Positions 9,876 through 22,505 of a DNA stretch of 64,000 bases are shown here, piece by piece (position 1 is the stretch's first letter; each line of letters starts with the position of its first letter). Origin of the DNA: Climacium dendroides (Eukaryota; Streptophyta; Bryopsida; Hypnales; Climaciaceae); contig CATNNA010000004.1 in NCBI GenBank assembly GCA_950106755.1, positions 806,001 to 870,000 on the forward strand, given 5' to 3'. The position numbers and the translations under genes were made by a program. The notes beneath the pieces were generated by a model, which saw nothing but the letters and a program-made list of their open reading frames with translations, ran no database searches and was not told where the DNA came from.

Positions 9876-11010
9876 TTGGTACTTCACAGATCACAGTACA
9901 AATAACCCGTGCAACTATCTGTAAGGCCAAGCTAGTGGCAGCTCTTCATTGACAGGAGGTGAAAGGCCAAGCTGTTTGTTTGGAAGATACAAAGGCCCAT
10001 AGAAGTACACAAGAAGCCAACTCAATTACTAAGTTCTTCATGAATTCTCGGAACTCCAACAATCCATAATTCCTTCATCTCCTCTCCAGGTCTATACCGT
10101 CAACTCCAAGGTCCAACAATTCAAGATGTGCTTCGATCAATGCTGTGTCTATTGACATGGTACTTTTGGAGTCTAACCTCGATTTAGGCTTTCAGAAAGG
10201 GAGACCAATTAGGTCCAATCAAAGGCAGCAACAATAGAGGCAGCAAAAGCAGCAATGGTAGAGGCAACAAAGGCAACGACGGTAGAAGCAACAACAGCAA
10301 AGGCAGCTCACAAAAGTCACTGTCAATTAAGGAATGATATGGTTTACATTTTTGATGGAGAAGAAGACATTGAGTTTGATAATGATTTGGAAGAAATTCC
10401 TCTACCAAAAAAGGCCAAGCTAAATTATAACCAAACTCATGGGTTTCAAAACAAGTGGGCAGTGAAATTAGTGTGGGCGGAGCTAATCCGAGGCAATAAT
10501 GGTCAAGTTCATCTAGTAAAGTGTACTGTTTGCTCTACTTTTGAGAAAAAATCCAAAAATCTTGGATTCTAAGTGGGACACACTCACTAAGCATGAAGGG
10601 AGGAAGAAGGCGGCATTCGACATGCCGAAATACAAAGTGAAAGTTGGGGAGTGGTATATCTCAAAGACAAGTTGCCACCAAATTAATTTGAGTTTGTTTG
10701 CAACAAAGCAACCTACTTCTATTCAAAAGCAAGTGAATACCACTACTACTATGTTGCACTCCAAGAAAATTGTACAGATTTCCACAATTTTTCAAATCTT
10801 ATCTTTTGGCTGTCCAATGTTAGAATATAAAGAAAGACAATCTTTGTATGCATTCTTAAATGTCCCTAACTTACCAAAAATGCACTGGTCAGATAGTTCT
10901 AGGTGGCAAATGGAAAAGTATATGTACTTCCAAGAAAAAGAAACTAAAAAGAAAAAGATTAGTGAGACCTTTTTTCTTGCAATCATATGTGATGAAGTAA
11001 CTACTGTAGA

Positions 11011-14000
11011 TGTGGAATACTTAAAATTCAAGTAGGTAGGAAATAGGATAGAAATGGAGTAATATAGTGTAGAAATATAAAGAAATTTTTCTTAGAGATA
11101 GAAGAAATAGAAGAAATAAGTACCAAACTTTGGATAGCTAGTATCCGGAACTAGGTCATACCGGAACTGGATAGAACTTGGAACGGAAACCAAAAATACC
11201 GGATCTTGAGAACCTACGATTTTTAGATTTTGGCCTAGGAGGACTAAGGAACTGTTATGGAAACGATTAGGAACTCATTTATCTTGGGAACGTTGGAAAA
11301 CTGTGGGGTACTTAAGTCCACCGCCATGCCCATTTTTCTCCCTCTTTCTTGTTCACACATTTCCACACGTGGTTAGTTGAGTGAAAAAGTGGTGAGATAG
11401 GATTTGGGTTAAAAAGAGCAAAGTGAGATTGGTGCCGATTGCACCAGATTAGACATGGCCACTAGGTTACGGAAGTCTATAATCGCGGCTTGGATGATCA
11501 CTCTGGCCATTCCATCTGATCCAAATAACCTAAAATTTCTTGATGAGGATCTGACTAGGATGGGATGTCTAGGGTTCATACAGAGATCGTAGAGTCTCAA
11601 GAGCAAGGTAATGATTCAGGAACTCACAAAGGGGGTTCCAAATCAATACGAGAGGACTGTGAGAGGGCGGCCCATAATCTGAACTACATATATGTGGGCA
11701 GAGGTTTATGGATTTGCCAAATTCGGATACAGATTCGCTTTCCATGTAGATACGTATGCCACCAAAATGTTCCAGAATCCAATTCACCTGAAGGAAGGGT
11801 ACGCCATTAGCGCTTGCAGGGATGCTAGATAGAGGTAGGTGCTGGAATTCCTAATCCCCATCTTGTATCCGGAAAAACCCACCCGGGTTATGATCACCAT
11901 GGCCAACAACTTTTTTGGAACTTTGGAAGACAGGCCAATCAATTGGGGTCAGATAATTGGGGCAGTAGTAGCTAAGCTAGCAGATATTGTCTCGCGTAAA
12001 AAATCTAGCACAATTAGTCCCTACCTCTTCCACCTCTACCATCATAACGAGGTGTTAAGTGATCTGGAGATGGTAGCATACCAGACCGAAGTCAAGATCC
12101 TACAGTATGAGTTCACGAAAAAATATGAATCAGAGCATCCGCATTCAAATCCAAAGGAAGATGTTCTAGAAGTCAGAGAGGAATCCGCTAAGCATCGGAG
12201 GAAGTCGACAGATCCGGCTTCACAAGGAAAGCTGCCCCTATTGGAGGGAGTGGAGTTCAACCAAGTTTCGGCACAACAAGATGAGCTGGATTCTTTCGAG
12301 AGGAAGATTCAGTGGCTGCATCACGCCAAGAAAACGTATGACAGAATGGTAGTCGGCATTTTCAAAGTGTGCGGCACTAGGTGGTGCAGAGCCGGATCAC
12401 ATCATCGAAGAGATCAAGTAAAGACCAAGACTAGAAGTTTTGCAAGAGAAGGACAAACAAATCCGGTGTTTGGAGAGGGAGCGTGATGACCTTAGGGCTC
12501 AATTGACTTCACAAGAGAAGGAGGTGAATACAACACGGTAGAGAGAGTTGGAAGCTCTTCGGATCATCCGAAACCTAAAGGACACGATTTCGTTTGCATC
12601 GGATACGATGCTGAAGGTTGAGCTCTTTAATACCAGTCTAATTGCGGACAGACATATAACTAGATCGAAGGTAGTAACGATCTTAGTCAACTTCGAAGCA
12701 CGGATGGAAGCAATATTGTAGGAGCTACATTCATTGTCGCAGAATATCAATCATGACCGGGCCCTAGACTTGTCTTCATTTTTTAAGGTACCTGCTGCAA
12801 TGTTTTCGGATCTACAAAATTTAGGTCTGCAAGAACAAGTTCAGCAAGCATCGACATTGCTGGATTTCGCCCAGCTAACTTCTATCTCTTTACCTTCACC
12901 ACATAAAGATTAGTTGTGGAACCCTTCTACGAGCCAGACATCGATTCCGGAAGACAAAGAGAAGACACCACCCAGATTGGTTAAGACCTCGACTTCAAAG
13001 TCTAGTCTTATAAAGATGAAGACCTTTGATCCGTTGGATATTTAGGGTTCTTAGGGTTCCTTCAAGACGCCACCTATTCTAGTTTGCATTGATTTGGCTG
13101 CTTAGATAGGGACTATTATAAATCTGGTGTAGTCTTTTCCAAAAAGTTTCAACCACATGATCCAAGCAGCCTCAGCCCTAACGCCAAAGAAGGACGACAC
13201 CGTGGTGAACTTAGCCGATTGCTCACCAAAGGATGACAACGTGGAGATCTAAGAGATTGAGGAATTCGAGGAGGAGATTGCCCGGAGCGACAAGATGGAA
13301 CCTAATGAGGAAGAATCCAGATTGGCCAAGATTGCTTGATCCACTTCTACGATCAAGACCCGGTCGGCAACAAAGACAACTCCGCCCCTAAAGTTCTCTT
13401 CCTAGAGACTATCCACATTGATGGAGAAGGGCAAAGGCAGTTCAAAAAAGGCACAGAAGGATAGGTAGGCAGGTAGTTTTAAGTTAGTGAGTTTTTTTGG
13501 AACGGGTTTTCGTGCGTAGACCCAAATTCCGATTTTCGAGGGACAACTAGCCAACAACTTTCCGTTTAATCTGAAACAGTCGATTGTGTCGTTGCCCTAT
13601 TTTGTTAGTGGCTATTGAGCCTTTTTATTGTGGTTTTAAGGGTGGGCAGGTTTGTTGCCTTCCCATTCTACCTTAGCTTCTTTTCGCTCTAGCTCTTATC
13701 ATTTGAGCTAATTCAATTGTATTTGCATTCCGGCTTTAATTTGAACAACCAGACTTCAGCCTTGAATATCTTTCTTATATGGTATCTTTCCTACTTATTC
13801 ATGTAAATGTTGGTGTGTAAGAGGAAACAAGTAAGGTAGGAATTTGGATCTCCAACAATCAAGTTTTAGTTGAGAAAGACAACTAGGCAAGGAATTTAGA
13901 CTTGTAATTGAGGACTTGCGCGCAGTGCCTTTAAATGACTGAAATGGTAATCTAGTAGGAACCCAAAAGGGGTGTGGATGTGAGTCCAGAAGTTCAGGAC

Positions 14001-14586
14001 AAATTCCATGCGGAGATAAGAAACTGCCAAAGGAAAATTCCAACTTACTAGAAGGTGTGCCAACCACATGAGCAAGTCTAGAAACTGAGTTTCGGAATCC
14101 CTCTAAGTTCCGGGTGTATTTAGATCCGTCATTGTAGTAAGAGAGGACCTAACGCAAACTTATGTGACCTACTATCCAATCCGGAAAGTTGTGAGGGAGC
14201 CACCCCCTTGAACCAACATGTGTTCTTGTTGTTTGTATATGTTTGGAGAGAGTGGAGAGTGTATGAGGTTTACGACCCTGCCCCTCTAAAGATCAACAGT
14301 GGACCCTTTGAAGGTAAAATAAAAGCATAAAAAATCGATACAGAGTAGATTTATTTCTAGTTTCTAGAATAGGCCGGATTTGGATTGTATTCCAAATAGT
14401 GTCAGGATCTAGAAAAGGGTGAAAAATAAGGACAAATTGATGTTTGGATAAATAGCTCCTAGAACTAAGAAAATCCGGATACCTAGGCTTGAAATAATAT
14501 ACTAGAATTTCCTAGGATAATATTTCGTGTTATCTTACCACGTTTAGTGTGGTAAATATACTTACACCTAAACTGCGCGTACGACA
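11011..14586 (+). mobile_element. gag-like element copy 1, inserted in the hAT gene
   Basis: This 3,576-bp insertion begins TGTGGAATAC and ends GCGTACGACA. Flanks GTAGA (11006-11010) and ATAGA (14587-14591) look like a 5-bp target-site duplication with one transition. Excising the element plus one flank rejoins the hAT frame exactly. It carries one decayed coding region (about 11.45-13.48 kb) and roughly 1.1 kb of non-coding 3' sequence. TG...CA ends and a 5-bp duplication are typical of LTR retrotransposons. However, no reverse transcriptase and no convincing pair of LTRs was found, so it would be a non-autonomous type. Confidence 0.7.
11453..13476 (+). pseudogene. gag-like coiled-coil protein of element copy 1
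   Basis: A degenerate protein can be read in pieces. The N-terminal domain has DEDLTRMGCLGF, then YPEKPTRV near 11,865, and SPYLFHLYHHNEV near 12,020. It is followed by long charged coiled-coil segments (12.1-12.75 kb, including SKVVTILVNFEA near 12,670) and an acidic tail to about 13.48 kb. Order and spacing match the proteins of copies 2 and 3. Many stops (TAG most often) and frame changes interrupt it. No enzymatic motif was seen. The role is inferred as structural or gag-like only from the lack of enzymes and the repeated association with these elements. Confidence 0.6.
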
Positions 14587-14813
14587 ATAGACAATGGTAG
14601 TTGGCTTTGTATTCATGCTTATATCATTGAAAATTATGTGAGAATCCCATTTTTGGTTTCTCTACAGGGTTTAGTTGATGGAGTTGGTGTAGATAGTTTG
14701 ACTTTGGTCCTTCTGAAGGCCTTAGAGTTTGCAAGAGATTTAACTTCTGAGCAAATTTCAAGGAGGCTAATTTGCTTTAGAGTAGACGGTATCAATATTT
14801 TTCAAGGCGCTCG

Positions 14814-17800
14814 TGTCACAACCCGACTTTTTAATTTTTTTTCCTCTATCATGTTCTAAGACACGAAATCTGGAAAAAGTATATCCGAATTGGTGTAGGA
14901 GGAAGGAAAAGACAAAGAGATAGGATAACTAGGGAACCAAGCAATGATCAAATCGGACAGTAATCTGGAACGGGTATCGAAAACGAATCCGGTCTATATC
15001 TACAGCCGAAAGATTGGATCAGGGAACTCCGCCCAGAAAATCGGAAAAAAGTAATGATTAGGTTTTCCAGTATACAAAAAGGACTCCTTTAGGGTTTGGA
15101 CTGTCATTTGCACATGAGAGCTCTTGCATACTTGCCACGCTCTTAGTTGTTCCTTTCTGGGAGAGTTGTGTTTGAGTTTCTGCGAGTTCGTTTTTCGTGG
15201 GTGTAATTATAGTTCCCTTTGCGCTGATTGTGGAGGAGAATTGGTTGCGCATCTCTGAGTGCGGACGATTGAGATTGAGTGAACACCGCGAAAGCCTGTG
15301 TGAGGATTGGCGTAGGTGATAACTCGGTTGAGACCGAGGAGAGAATTGTGAGGAAACGGGATGTACGGCCAGGAGAGAAGTGAGGTAGTCTTTCAGTGAG
15401 GAGACAAATGGCGCAACTAAAGCACACTAGAAATCAAGGGAAAACGAGCGCATCCAAGGTAGAAGTGAAGGTTAGAAAGGTGGCGCCTTTAGAGCCTAGT
15501 AGCGACCAGGAGAATGCGGAGTTGATGGAGGATCTCTCCGCCATGGGGTGTGCAAGGTTTTATAGGAAACCTTGGGGCTTCCAGAACGAAGCCATAGTTA
15601 GGGAACTCATAGAAGGAGCCCCTAACCAGTTTAACAACTCCATCCGGACAGTTCCGCCCATGTGGACTCGGGAAATCTGGAGAGGAGTGTATGAATTTGC
15701 GGAAGACTGCACGACGCAGGCAACCCGAAAGAGAGATTTCGTGCGGGGGAAGTTCAAGGGAGCAGCCAACCCCAAGGACGGATTCGCCATCAAGGATTGC
15801 GTCAACTTGCGACACCGCCGATTGCTGGAGTTTGTGGTACCGATCTTGCATCCAGAAAAACCCACGCGGGTTACTTCCACGATCAGGAACGCCATCTTCA
15901 GAGCGTTGAGCAGAGAGAAGAAGATGGACTGGGCCAGCTTCGTGCAAGGACTGATGAATGGCCTAGAAACGAATGTGGGCAAGAGTAGAGCAACTCTGGT
16001 ATGTCCCTATCTTTTCCACCTATACTGGAACCAAAACCTCCTAACCACAGAGGAGAACAAGGAATGGAGAGCGCAGATGGCTCTCCGGAAGTTCGGAGGA
16101 TTGGATGGGGAAGGATCCGAGACCAAACCGGATAGTCCAAAGCTGGAAGAGAAGGGTGAAAACCCGAGGAAGAGGGCCCTGGAGTTGGAGGAAGAGGAGG
16201 AAGAGGAAGTCCCCCTCACAAGGAGAAGGTTCAAGCGAACTCCTAACCTAAGGGATTCTCCTTCCGTTCTTTCCAAGAACAAGGAGATGGAATCGGTGGG
16301 TAAAGAGGAACCGGGCGTTCGAAAGAAGGAGGAGCTAGTGGAGGCGAGCAAGCTGAGGACGCTCCGATGACCCAGTTGACGGACTTGACGGGTCCGTACA
16401 ACGACCTAATCCGGATTCTCAATACAGTGAGAGTGGATTGGAAGGTGAAGACCACTACGCTCCGCGAAGTGGCGGACTTGGTGGGAAGCACCCCAAATAG
16501 TGCGCTTCCGGAAGCAGTGGCAAATTGCATCAGCAACCCGGACGTGATCCGAGAGTTAAAAAATTGGGTGTTGACACAGAATATACACCTGCAAGAGATG
16601 GACGAGTTGACGATCTGGTTGTGAGGGGAGATATAAGTTTTCCAGAAGGATCTGGAGACCAACCGAGAGCAGGTAAAGATTGCCATGTCCCTACAAGAGG
16701 AGACTAGGGCGGCAATTGAACAGATGACCACGGTGATGGAGGCATCCGGGGAGGTGATGGCGAAGGCCAGATTGTTTGACGAGGGAGTGCACAAGGACCA
16801 GAAGCCATCCGGAACCCGGATTGCTTGCATCCTCGCCGACTTTGCTGGGGAGATAGAAGACACCATGAAGGAGTTCTGAAAGGATGCTAGGGGGATAGAG
16901 GAGAGCATCCGGAAATTCCAGAGTGAGTAGATCTCCCTATCCGGGATTTCAATCTCGGATGATGTAGATGACTTGGAGATCTTGGAGGAGAAGTTTGAGA
17001 CCCCAATCTCCAAAGAGAAGGTAGGAAGAGTAGCTTCCACGTCAAGAGCTCCAGAGCCGACAATAGGGACAACCTTCCCTGTGGAACTGGAACGCATTTC
17101 GGAAGGGAGAGACAAGAATAAAAACTTGAGTGAACTCTCACCCATGACTACTCTAGACAGTGGTGGATCTCCATAGGAAGAGTAGGTAGTTAGGAATTTA
17201 GAAGTAGGAAATTTTGTTAGACCGGACCTTATCCCGAAAAAATAGGAAAAGTTCAGATCCGAAAATCTCAGCCAGATCAGTGCCGGATTTCCGGGGACAC
17301 TTTTTGTAAATTTCTATATATAATTCAAGTCTCAAGACTGAGACAGGGGAGAATTCTTTCTTTTGTATATGCTCTCTCCTCTTATATTTTCTATTGTTTC
17401 TTTGTCTTCCCAAAGAATGGCCGGGTGAGGAGATGAGAGATTGAGTACAGGCAAGCGGATTATGAATGGAGTTCCTCCCCTTGGCGTCTTTTTGTGATTA
17501 CATGTGCAGATGAACGGGTTGTAAGCGTTGGGAGTGAGTCATTGCACCTCAATAGGTTTAGAGTCCATTATTCTGGGTGAGATAGCTAGTGTTAGGCTAG
17601 GCAGTTAGGGAGGGGATTCTCAACTGTACTAGAGCCACCAGATGGGATATCTGGGTTAGCGTCCGATCGCTTGAGAGGTCTCGCCATTTGAAATAGTAAA
17701 CGGAAGGACTCTGGATTGTGTTGGTATGAGCAGATACACTTGTAACCACCTTAATTTCATACGGGTCCAAGGAAGCGTTAAGGTCATTGTAGTTGAAGAG

Positions 17801-18355
17801 GATCGTACGGGGGATTTTTGTGTGACCTGCAAACCGGGTTCATTCCTCGTCTGTTGTGAAAGATCAAACCAGATCCTATTAGAATAGGGGATTACAGTTA
17901 GTCGAGTGATACTTCCGTCACTATAAGTTCCGGAAGGAGTGGTGGGCCTACCTCTCTAAAACCAAGTGGCGGATCCCTCTGAAGTGCCAACAGAAACAGG
18001 AACGGAAACTAAGGAAGAAAAGATCCTCGGGTGTGGTAGTGAAATCCCGACGGATCTGATAATTTCAGTAGGATTTGAGTTTATTGGCTGACCAGATTTT
18101 GGTTTGACTTAAGTGGAAATACAGTCCGGATCAGTGATCAAGGGTCAGATGAATTTTCCGGTTTTGGGGGAAAGAAGAACCAGAGACAAAGAGAAGTAGT
18201 TGTATTGATATTTATCCCCAAATCACCTAGTAACACGAAACACTTTACAAAGTCTCTTGGGTTCGATCTTTAGAGTCACTTTGTTATGCTTTAAAGTGGT
18301 TTTTGTGAGCATAATAGGGAATTTCACTTACCCTATGCTGCGACAGTCCACAATG
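14814..18355 (+). mobile_element. gag-like element copy 2, inserted in the hAT gene
   Basis: This 3,542-bp insertion begins TGTCACAACCCGAC and ends TATGCTGCGACA. Removing it with five following bases (GTCCA, 18356-18360) restores the hAT frame from FQGA into NGVTIKIQ. The flanking pentamers GCTCG and GTCCA differ at three positions, all transitions, so the duplication is inferred mainly from frame restoration. Length, orientation and gene content match copy 1. Confidence 0.7.
15408..17176 (+). pseudogene. gag-like coiled-coil protein of element copy 2 (best preserved)
   Basis: Starting at ATG 15,408, about 320 codons are open to TGA at 16,368-16,370. Features include DLSAMGCARFYRKPWGF, HPEKPTRVTSTI and CPYLFHLYWNQN, then an acidic stretch of about 10 glutamates and a basic KRTP region. 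The protein continues in another frame from an overlapping ATGA at 16,367 (VLTQNIHLQEMDEL), then 16,685-16,879 (AKARLFDEGV and ACILADFAGEIED), and on to about 17,176. Copy 1 aligns with the domain order, so the frame changes are decay. Overlap-type frameshifting at ATGA is possible but is not supported by the further breaks downstream. No catalytic motif was recognised. Confidence 0.65.
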
Positions 18356-18824
18356 GGGTAACCATAAAAATCCAAACTAAATTTGCCCCTTTTTGTTTGG
18401 GAGTCCACTGCATGGCTCACAAGTATAATCTAGCTATGAAGACATTGTATGCATTATCCATATTCAAAGTTGTAGAACAAGTTATTCAAAAGGTGCATTC
18501 CTACTTTGCTAAGAATCCAAAACGGTTGAGCGAGTATTAGAAGTTAGCAGAAGTTTTAGAAACCAAGGACTTGAAGCCACTCCTCCAAGTATCCACAAGG
18601 TGGGTTTCACTATTGGAACCTTTGAGGAGGTTACTCACTCAGTACCGCACCCTTCTAGTGAAAATAGAATTCTAATAAAAATGATGTTGCTAAGGTATGT
18701 CTTCTATTTCAATCTAACTTCTATATTTTGCTACTGAGGTATAAAAGCACTTTCCAGATTTGACTTGAAACTTTGTAATTTCAGTCAGTTTGTATTACAT
18801 CTTTGATTCGTTAGTCCTTCAACA

Positions 18825-21800
18825 TGTGGGAATGCGATCCCACATGCTAGACCCGTAATACTAGCATATGACGGAAAAATTCAAAAATTGTCTTCTTCAA
18901 AGGGAAAGTTTTTGAGTTCTCCAAGGAAGTTAGGGCAAATTAGAAAAACCGGATTTCCGGATCCGGTAAAATTTCATTAGGGCTAAAAACCTAACTCTGG
19001 AACCCTAGAAAGTTCCGGAAATCGGATGACGGCACCGGCCCTAAAAACCGGAAACCGGATCCGTACTAGGGATAGGGTTTTGCCGCCAAAACCTGTCTCG
19101 TACATCGGACCAGTATAAGAGGGGGACTGTAGCCGACAGTGGGCACGATTATCTTCTTTTTTTTGTTCTCCCACCGGCGTATTCCGTCTTCCTAGCTTTG
19201 TTAGAATTCCAGTAGACTAAGGGATTGTGTGAGTTGTGATCGTGCAGGGGTTACCGGAGTGAAAGTTGGTGGGCAGAGATTTAGGGAGAGATTTTGTGAG
19301 GGTTGTTTGTGAGCACGATGGCTTCTAGAGCAAGCCGGCGGAAGTTGAAGGATCTTAATCCTATCCTCCATCCCACCAAGCCGCGGCAGTAGTAGCGAAG
19401 GTGGTCTCCACCATCTTAGGGAGCCTCCAGGGAAAAATGATGATGGACTAGGCAGCCATCATCCATGAGTTAGTCGGGTGCGTTCCCTCCGGTCTGGGAA
19501 GAAGAGACAGAGTCCTCTTCCGGCGTATTTGTCCCATCTGTACGCCCATCACTCTCTACTCAAGGCAAACGAAGAGAGTGCGTATCAAGACCTAGTCCAG
19601 CTCCAGCAGTACGGGGGAGAGGAGCCCTCGCCTTGAGACGGACCGGATGATGAAGAGACAGAAGAAGAGGAGCCGGTCTCTCCGCTAAAGAAGAGGAAAA
19701 GACGGAATAGGACGCCGCCGATAAATCCATCAGAGGAACCTCCCACACCGGAACTACAGGAAGAAATTCAGGAGATAAAAACGGAGACCGGACCTATTCC
19801 AAAAGAAGTCCGACCATCCATGCAACTGGTTGGGCTGGTACGACCGCACACCGTTGCCACTTAGGCCGAGGCAGGACCCTCCCGAACCCGGATGATAGAG
19901 GTAGAGGAGGGGGACAGGACCACCATGCGATTGGAAAGGACGCCCTTAGAAGACATCCAGGAGATGGCTCAGCACCTAGTATGACGGGCAGATGACCTCA
20001 CCCAGATCTGCGAAAACTACGATGGAGCTCTCAAACGGGTGTGCCAGAAGATGGCACTAACCGACCGGAATGCCATCTTCCGATGGACGGATGCATTGGT
20101 AGTAGTGGAGCAGCAAAACGGCCTCCTCATAGAAGAACGGAAGAATTTGGTGATGGAGCTGGGGACGTTGCGCGTAGAAAATCGGATGTTGCGAGACCAA
20201 GTTCGGAACTCAGAATCCCGATGTGTGGATTTGGAGAGCACTCTCCGCACAGCCCAGGAGACAGCCAGGCTCACAGAAGAGGACCATCGCCGGCAGATAG
20301 CGGCATTGTGCCAAAGTGTAGTTCGGCTCTGGAGTTCTCTGGATGTGCCGGCGGATTATATCAACAAGGCCCGGCTGTTTGAAACCAACCTCGATGCAGC
20401 CGCCAGCTCAAGCCAGGTTCCTATTGTCAAATGCTTGCTAGAGCAAGCAAAACGAATGGATACATCCCGGGCCGCAATGAGGGAGATGATGGAGTATTTT
20501 ATTTCCACGGAGTCGGATCCGGCACCTCAATCTCCCCCGTTAGCGCAAACTTTGGTGGTTCCGGAAAGCAGCAATCCGGAATCTATAGTTACGGAGATCT
20601 CACCAGTGGTACCGGTGAATCCGGAACTTTCACCACCAACCGAAAGACCAGAAGGAGTGGACTGGGGAGCAGTGGTACCTCAGGGAAGCAAAGACCTACT
20701 TCCGGTGACTCCGACCATCGACCTGACAGGTGCTTCTCCGGAAGCTCACGCCGAACGGACAGTGCAGTCTTCTCTATGTCATAAGAAGACCCAGAAGGAT
20801 TCCCGGGGGAGTCCGGACACTCAAGTAGTCGGGACCCGGAGTGTAGACAAGGACACCAGTATCGTGGAAGTCCAAAGATGGAGCCAAAGGGGTCCGAATC
20901 TGTTTTCTCCGGAAAGTAGCCGGAAGGAGGTAAAGCTGGATCTTCTAAAGGATTATGTTCCTCCCAAAGATCCGGATTCCAAAGAATAGTATGCAGTAGT
21001 GTAGTATAGCGGCAATACCGGAGTCCGGCCGTCAAAGCCGGAAAAATAGGATCTGGGATTTTCCGGAAATCTAGCGGACCAGTAAGAATGTTTTGTAGGA
21101 TTTTTAGGATGATGTTAGTCTTAGTATAAGTAGGAGTTTTGATGGCCTTTCTGGTCATTTACAGCCATCTCATAGTTTCAGCATTGTATCTTTTTCTGAG
21201 CTTAATTCTAAAGTGTTTGGAGTATCCAATCTCTTATCTTTCTTGTATACGGTCTATGTTTGTGAGAGGTGTGGGTCCGTTCTTGCGTTTCCGGAACTGA
21301 GAACTTACCTTGTGTGGCAAGAGTTGATTTCGTGAGAGTATTCGAATGTACTAAACTTGAAGGGGAGATCAACCGGATGGTTCCGACAGTAGAGTTAGTG
21401 TAGTACTGCTCGGATGTCGATATAGCCTGCGTGTAGGATACAGCCTTAGGTGAAAGGGGTATCTGAGAGGCTGCTAGCAACTTCCATGTACGGAAGTATT
21501 GCCGGATGTGCCCGAATTCCGGATTGCCGGAATTCCCCGTAGAACAAAGTCAAGCCCCGGTGCAAGCCCAAGAAAGTACAGGAACAACCACCCAGTCGAC
21601 AGGAGGCTCAGTGCTTGATTAAAGGTTAGAATGTCGTTGTAGTTCTTGACCGTCCCTGTGTGACCTAATCCGGAAGGCCTTCCGGATTTGTGAGGCGACG
21701 GAATAGGAGGACACTTCCGATCCCTGAAGAGTTAGGTTAGTAATAGAGAGAGAGAGAGTGAAAGAGAGCGTGTTTCCGGACACGGTAAGCATCCGGACGG

Positions 21801-22080
21801 TGGATCTGGCCACTCGTCATCCAAACCCAGGGATCCCGAAAGGGGCACTGAACGGTTTCCGGATTCTTCCGGAATCCATCCAACACTAGAGTCCGGACTG
21901 GACCTAAAGTACCGGAGTAGTCTGACGGAGAGAAAAGTGAATGCTTAGATTGGAATAGCCTATAAATCTGTAATCCACAAGTCCTCGTGGGAACGATTCC
22001 GGAGCGGTTTACTCTAAGAAGGCCTTTGGTGTAAATTAAGGGTTAACTGGAGGAATACTAGTCCGACTAATCGCTACACA
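18825..22080 (+). mobile_element. gag-like element copy 3, within an intron of the hAT gene
   Basis: The third related element starts near TGTGGGAATG (18,825) and ends near CGCTACACA (22,080). It lies between a splice donor AAG|GTATGT near 18,693 and an acceptor TGTGCAG near 22,965 of the hAT gene. Its boundaries are less certain than for copies 1 and 2. A 24-bp imperfect direct repeat (18794-18817 and 22081-22104, 20 of 24 matching, three of the four differences transitions) brackets it. The sequence is extremely rich in TCCGGA/CCGGA. Confidence 0.6.
19318..20989 (+). pseudogene. gag-like coiled-coil protein of element copy 3
   Basis: ATG 19,318 opens MASRASRRKLKDLNPIL followed by decayed pieces of the N-terminal domain (stops near 19,390 and 19,450). 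From 20,039 a 316-codon frame is open to TAG at 20,987-20,989. It is a coiled coil (MELGTLRVENRMLRDQ, LESTLRTAQETARLTEE), then the conserved NKARLFETNLDAA and a Pro/Ser-rich tail. The ARLFE block matches copies 1 and 2 and the 51.6-kb fragment. The 5' half has more stops than the 3' half. The function is unknown. Confidence 0.6.
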
Positions 22081-22144
22081 ATTATATCTTCGATTTGTTA
22101 TTCCATCGACAATATCTTCGTAAAGTGCCACTATGGATTGGATT

Positions 22145-22505
22145 CCGAAACCTAGGCTTCCCAAAACTCATAGTTTTTGGAACTAAAGCTTCCTGGAACC
22201 TACAATTTCCAAAACTTAGTCGTCGTTGGTTGTTGGGTCTATGTTGATCTCCAGCCACCATATTCTATTAGAAAGTCATGCCATACGTGGTTGCTCTTCC
22301 TGAAACTCAGTCTACAAAACTCAGTCTTTCCAGAACTGAGGTTTCTTGAAACTGGTGTCACTCGTGATCACTCTTCCTAAAACTTAGATTTTCTGAAACT
22401 CAGTCTTTCCAAAATTCATTCTTCTCGAAATTGAGGTCAAATCCCAAAAGGCTTTTCAAAACTAAGGTCAAATCTTGACTTCCAGAAGCTTAAACCAAAA
22501 ACTTG
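22145..22505 (+). repeat. degenerate short repeats based on CTTCCAAAACTCAG
   Basis: Segments such as TTCCCAAAACTCATAG, TTCCAAAACTTAG, AAACTCAGTCTTTCC and CTTCCTAAAACTTAG recur every 16-25 bp through the hAT intron downstream of element copy 3. This is an old minisatellite. The frames through it are not considered coding. Confidence 0.5.

Noticed and set aside
16360..16375. Programmed -1 frameshift or ATGA coupling in gag-like element 2
   Set aside because: More frame breaks follow downstream and the other copies break elsewhere, so this looks like decay.
11011..22080. Paired LTRs for the gag-like elements
   Set aside because: Only weak short matches (for example GACAAAGAGA near 14,911 and 18,185) were found between ends; not enough to call LTRs by eye.
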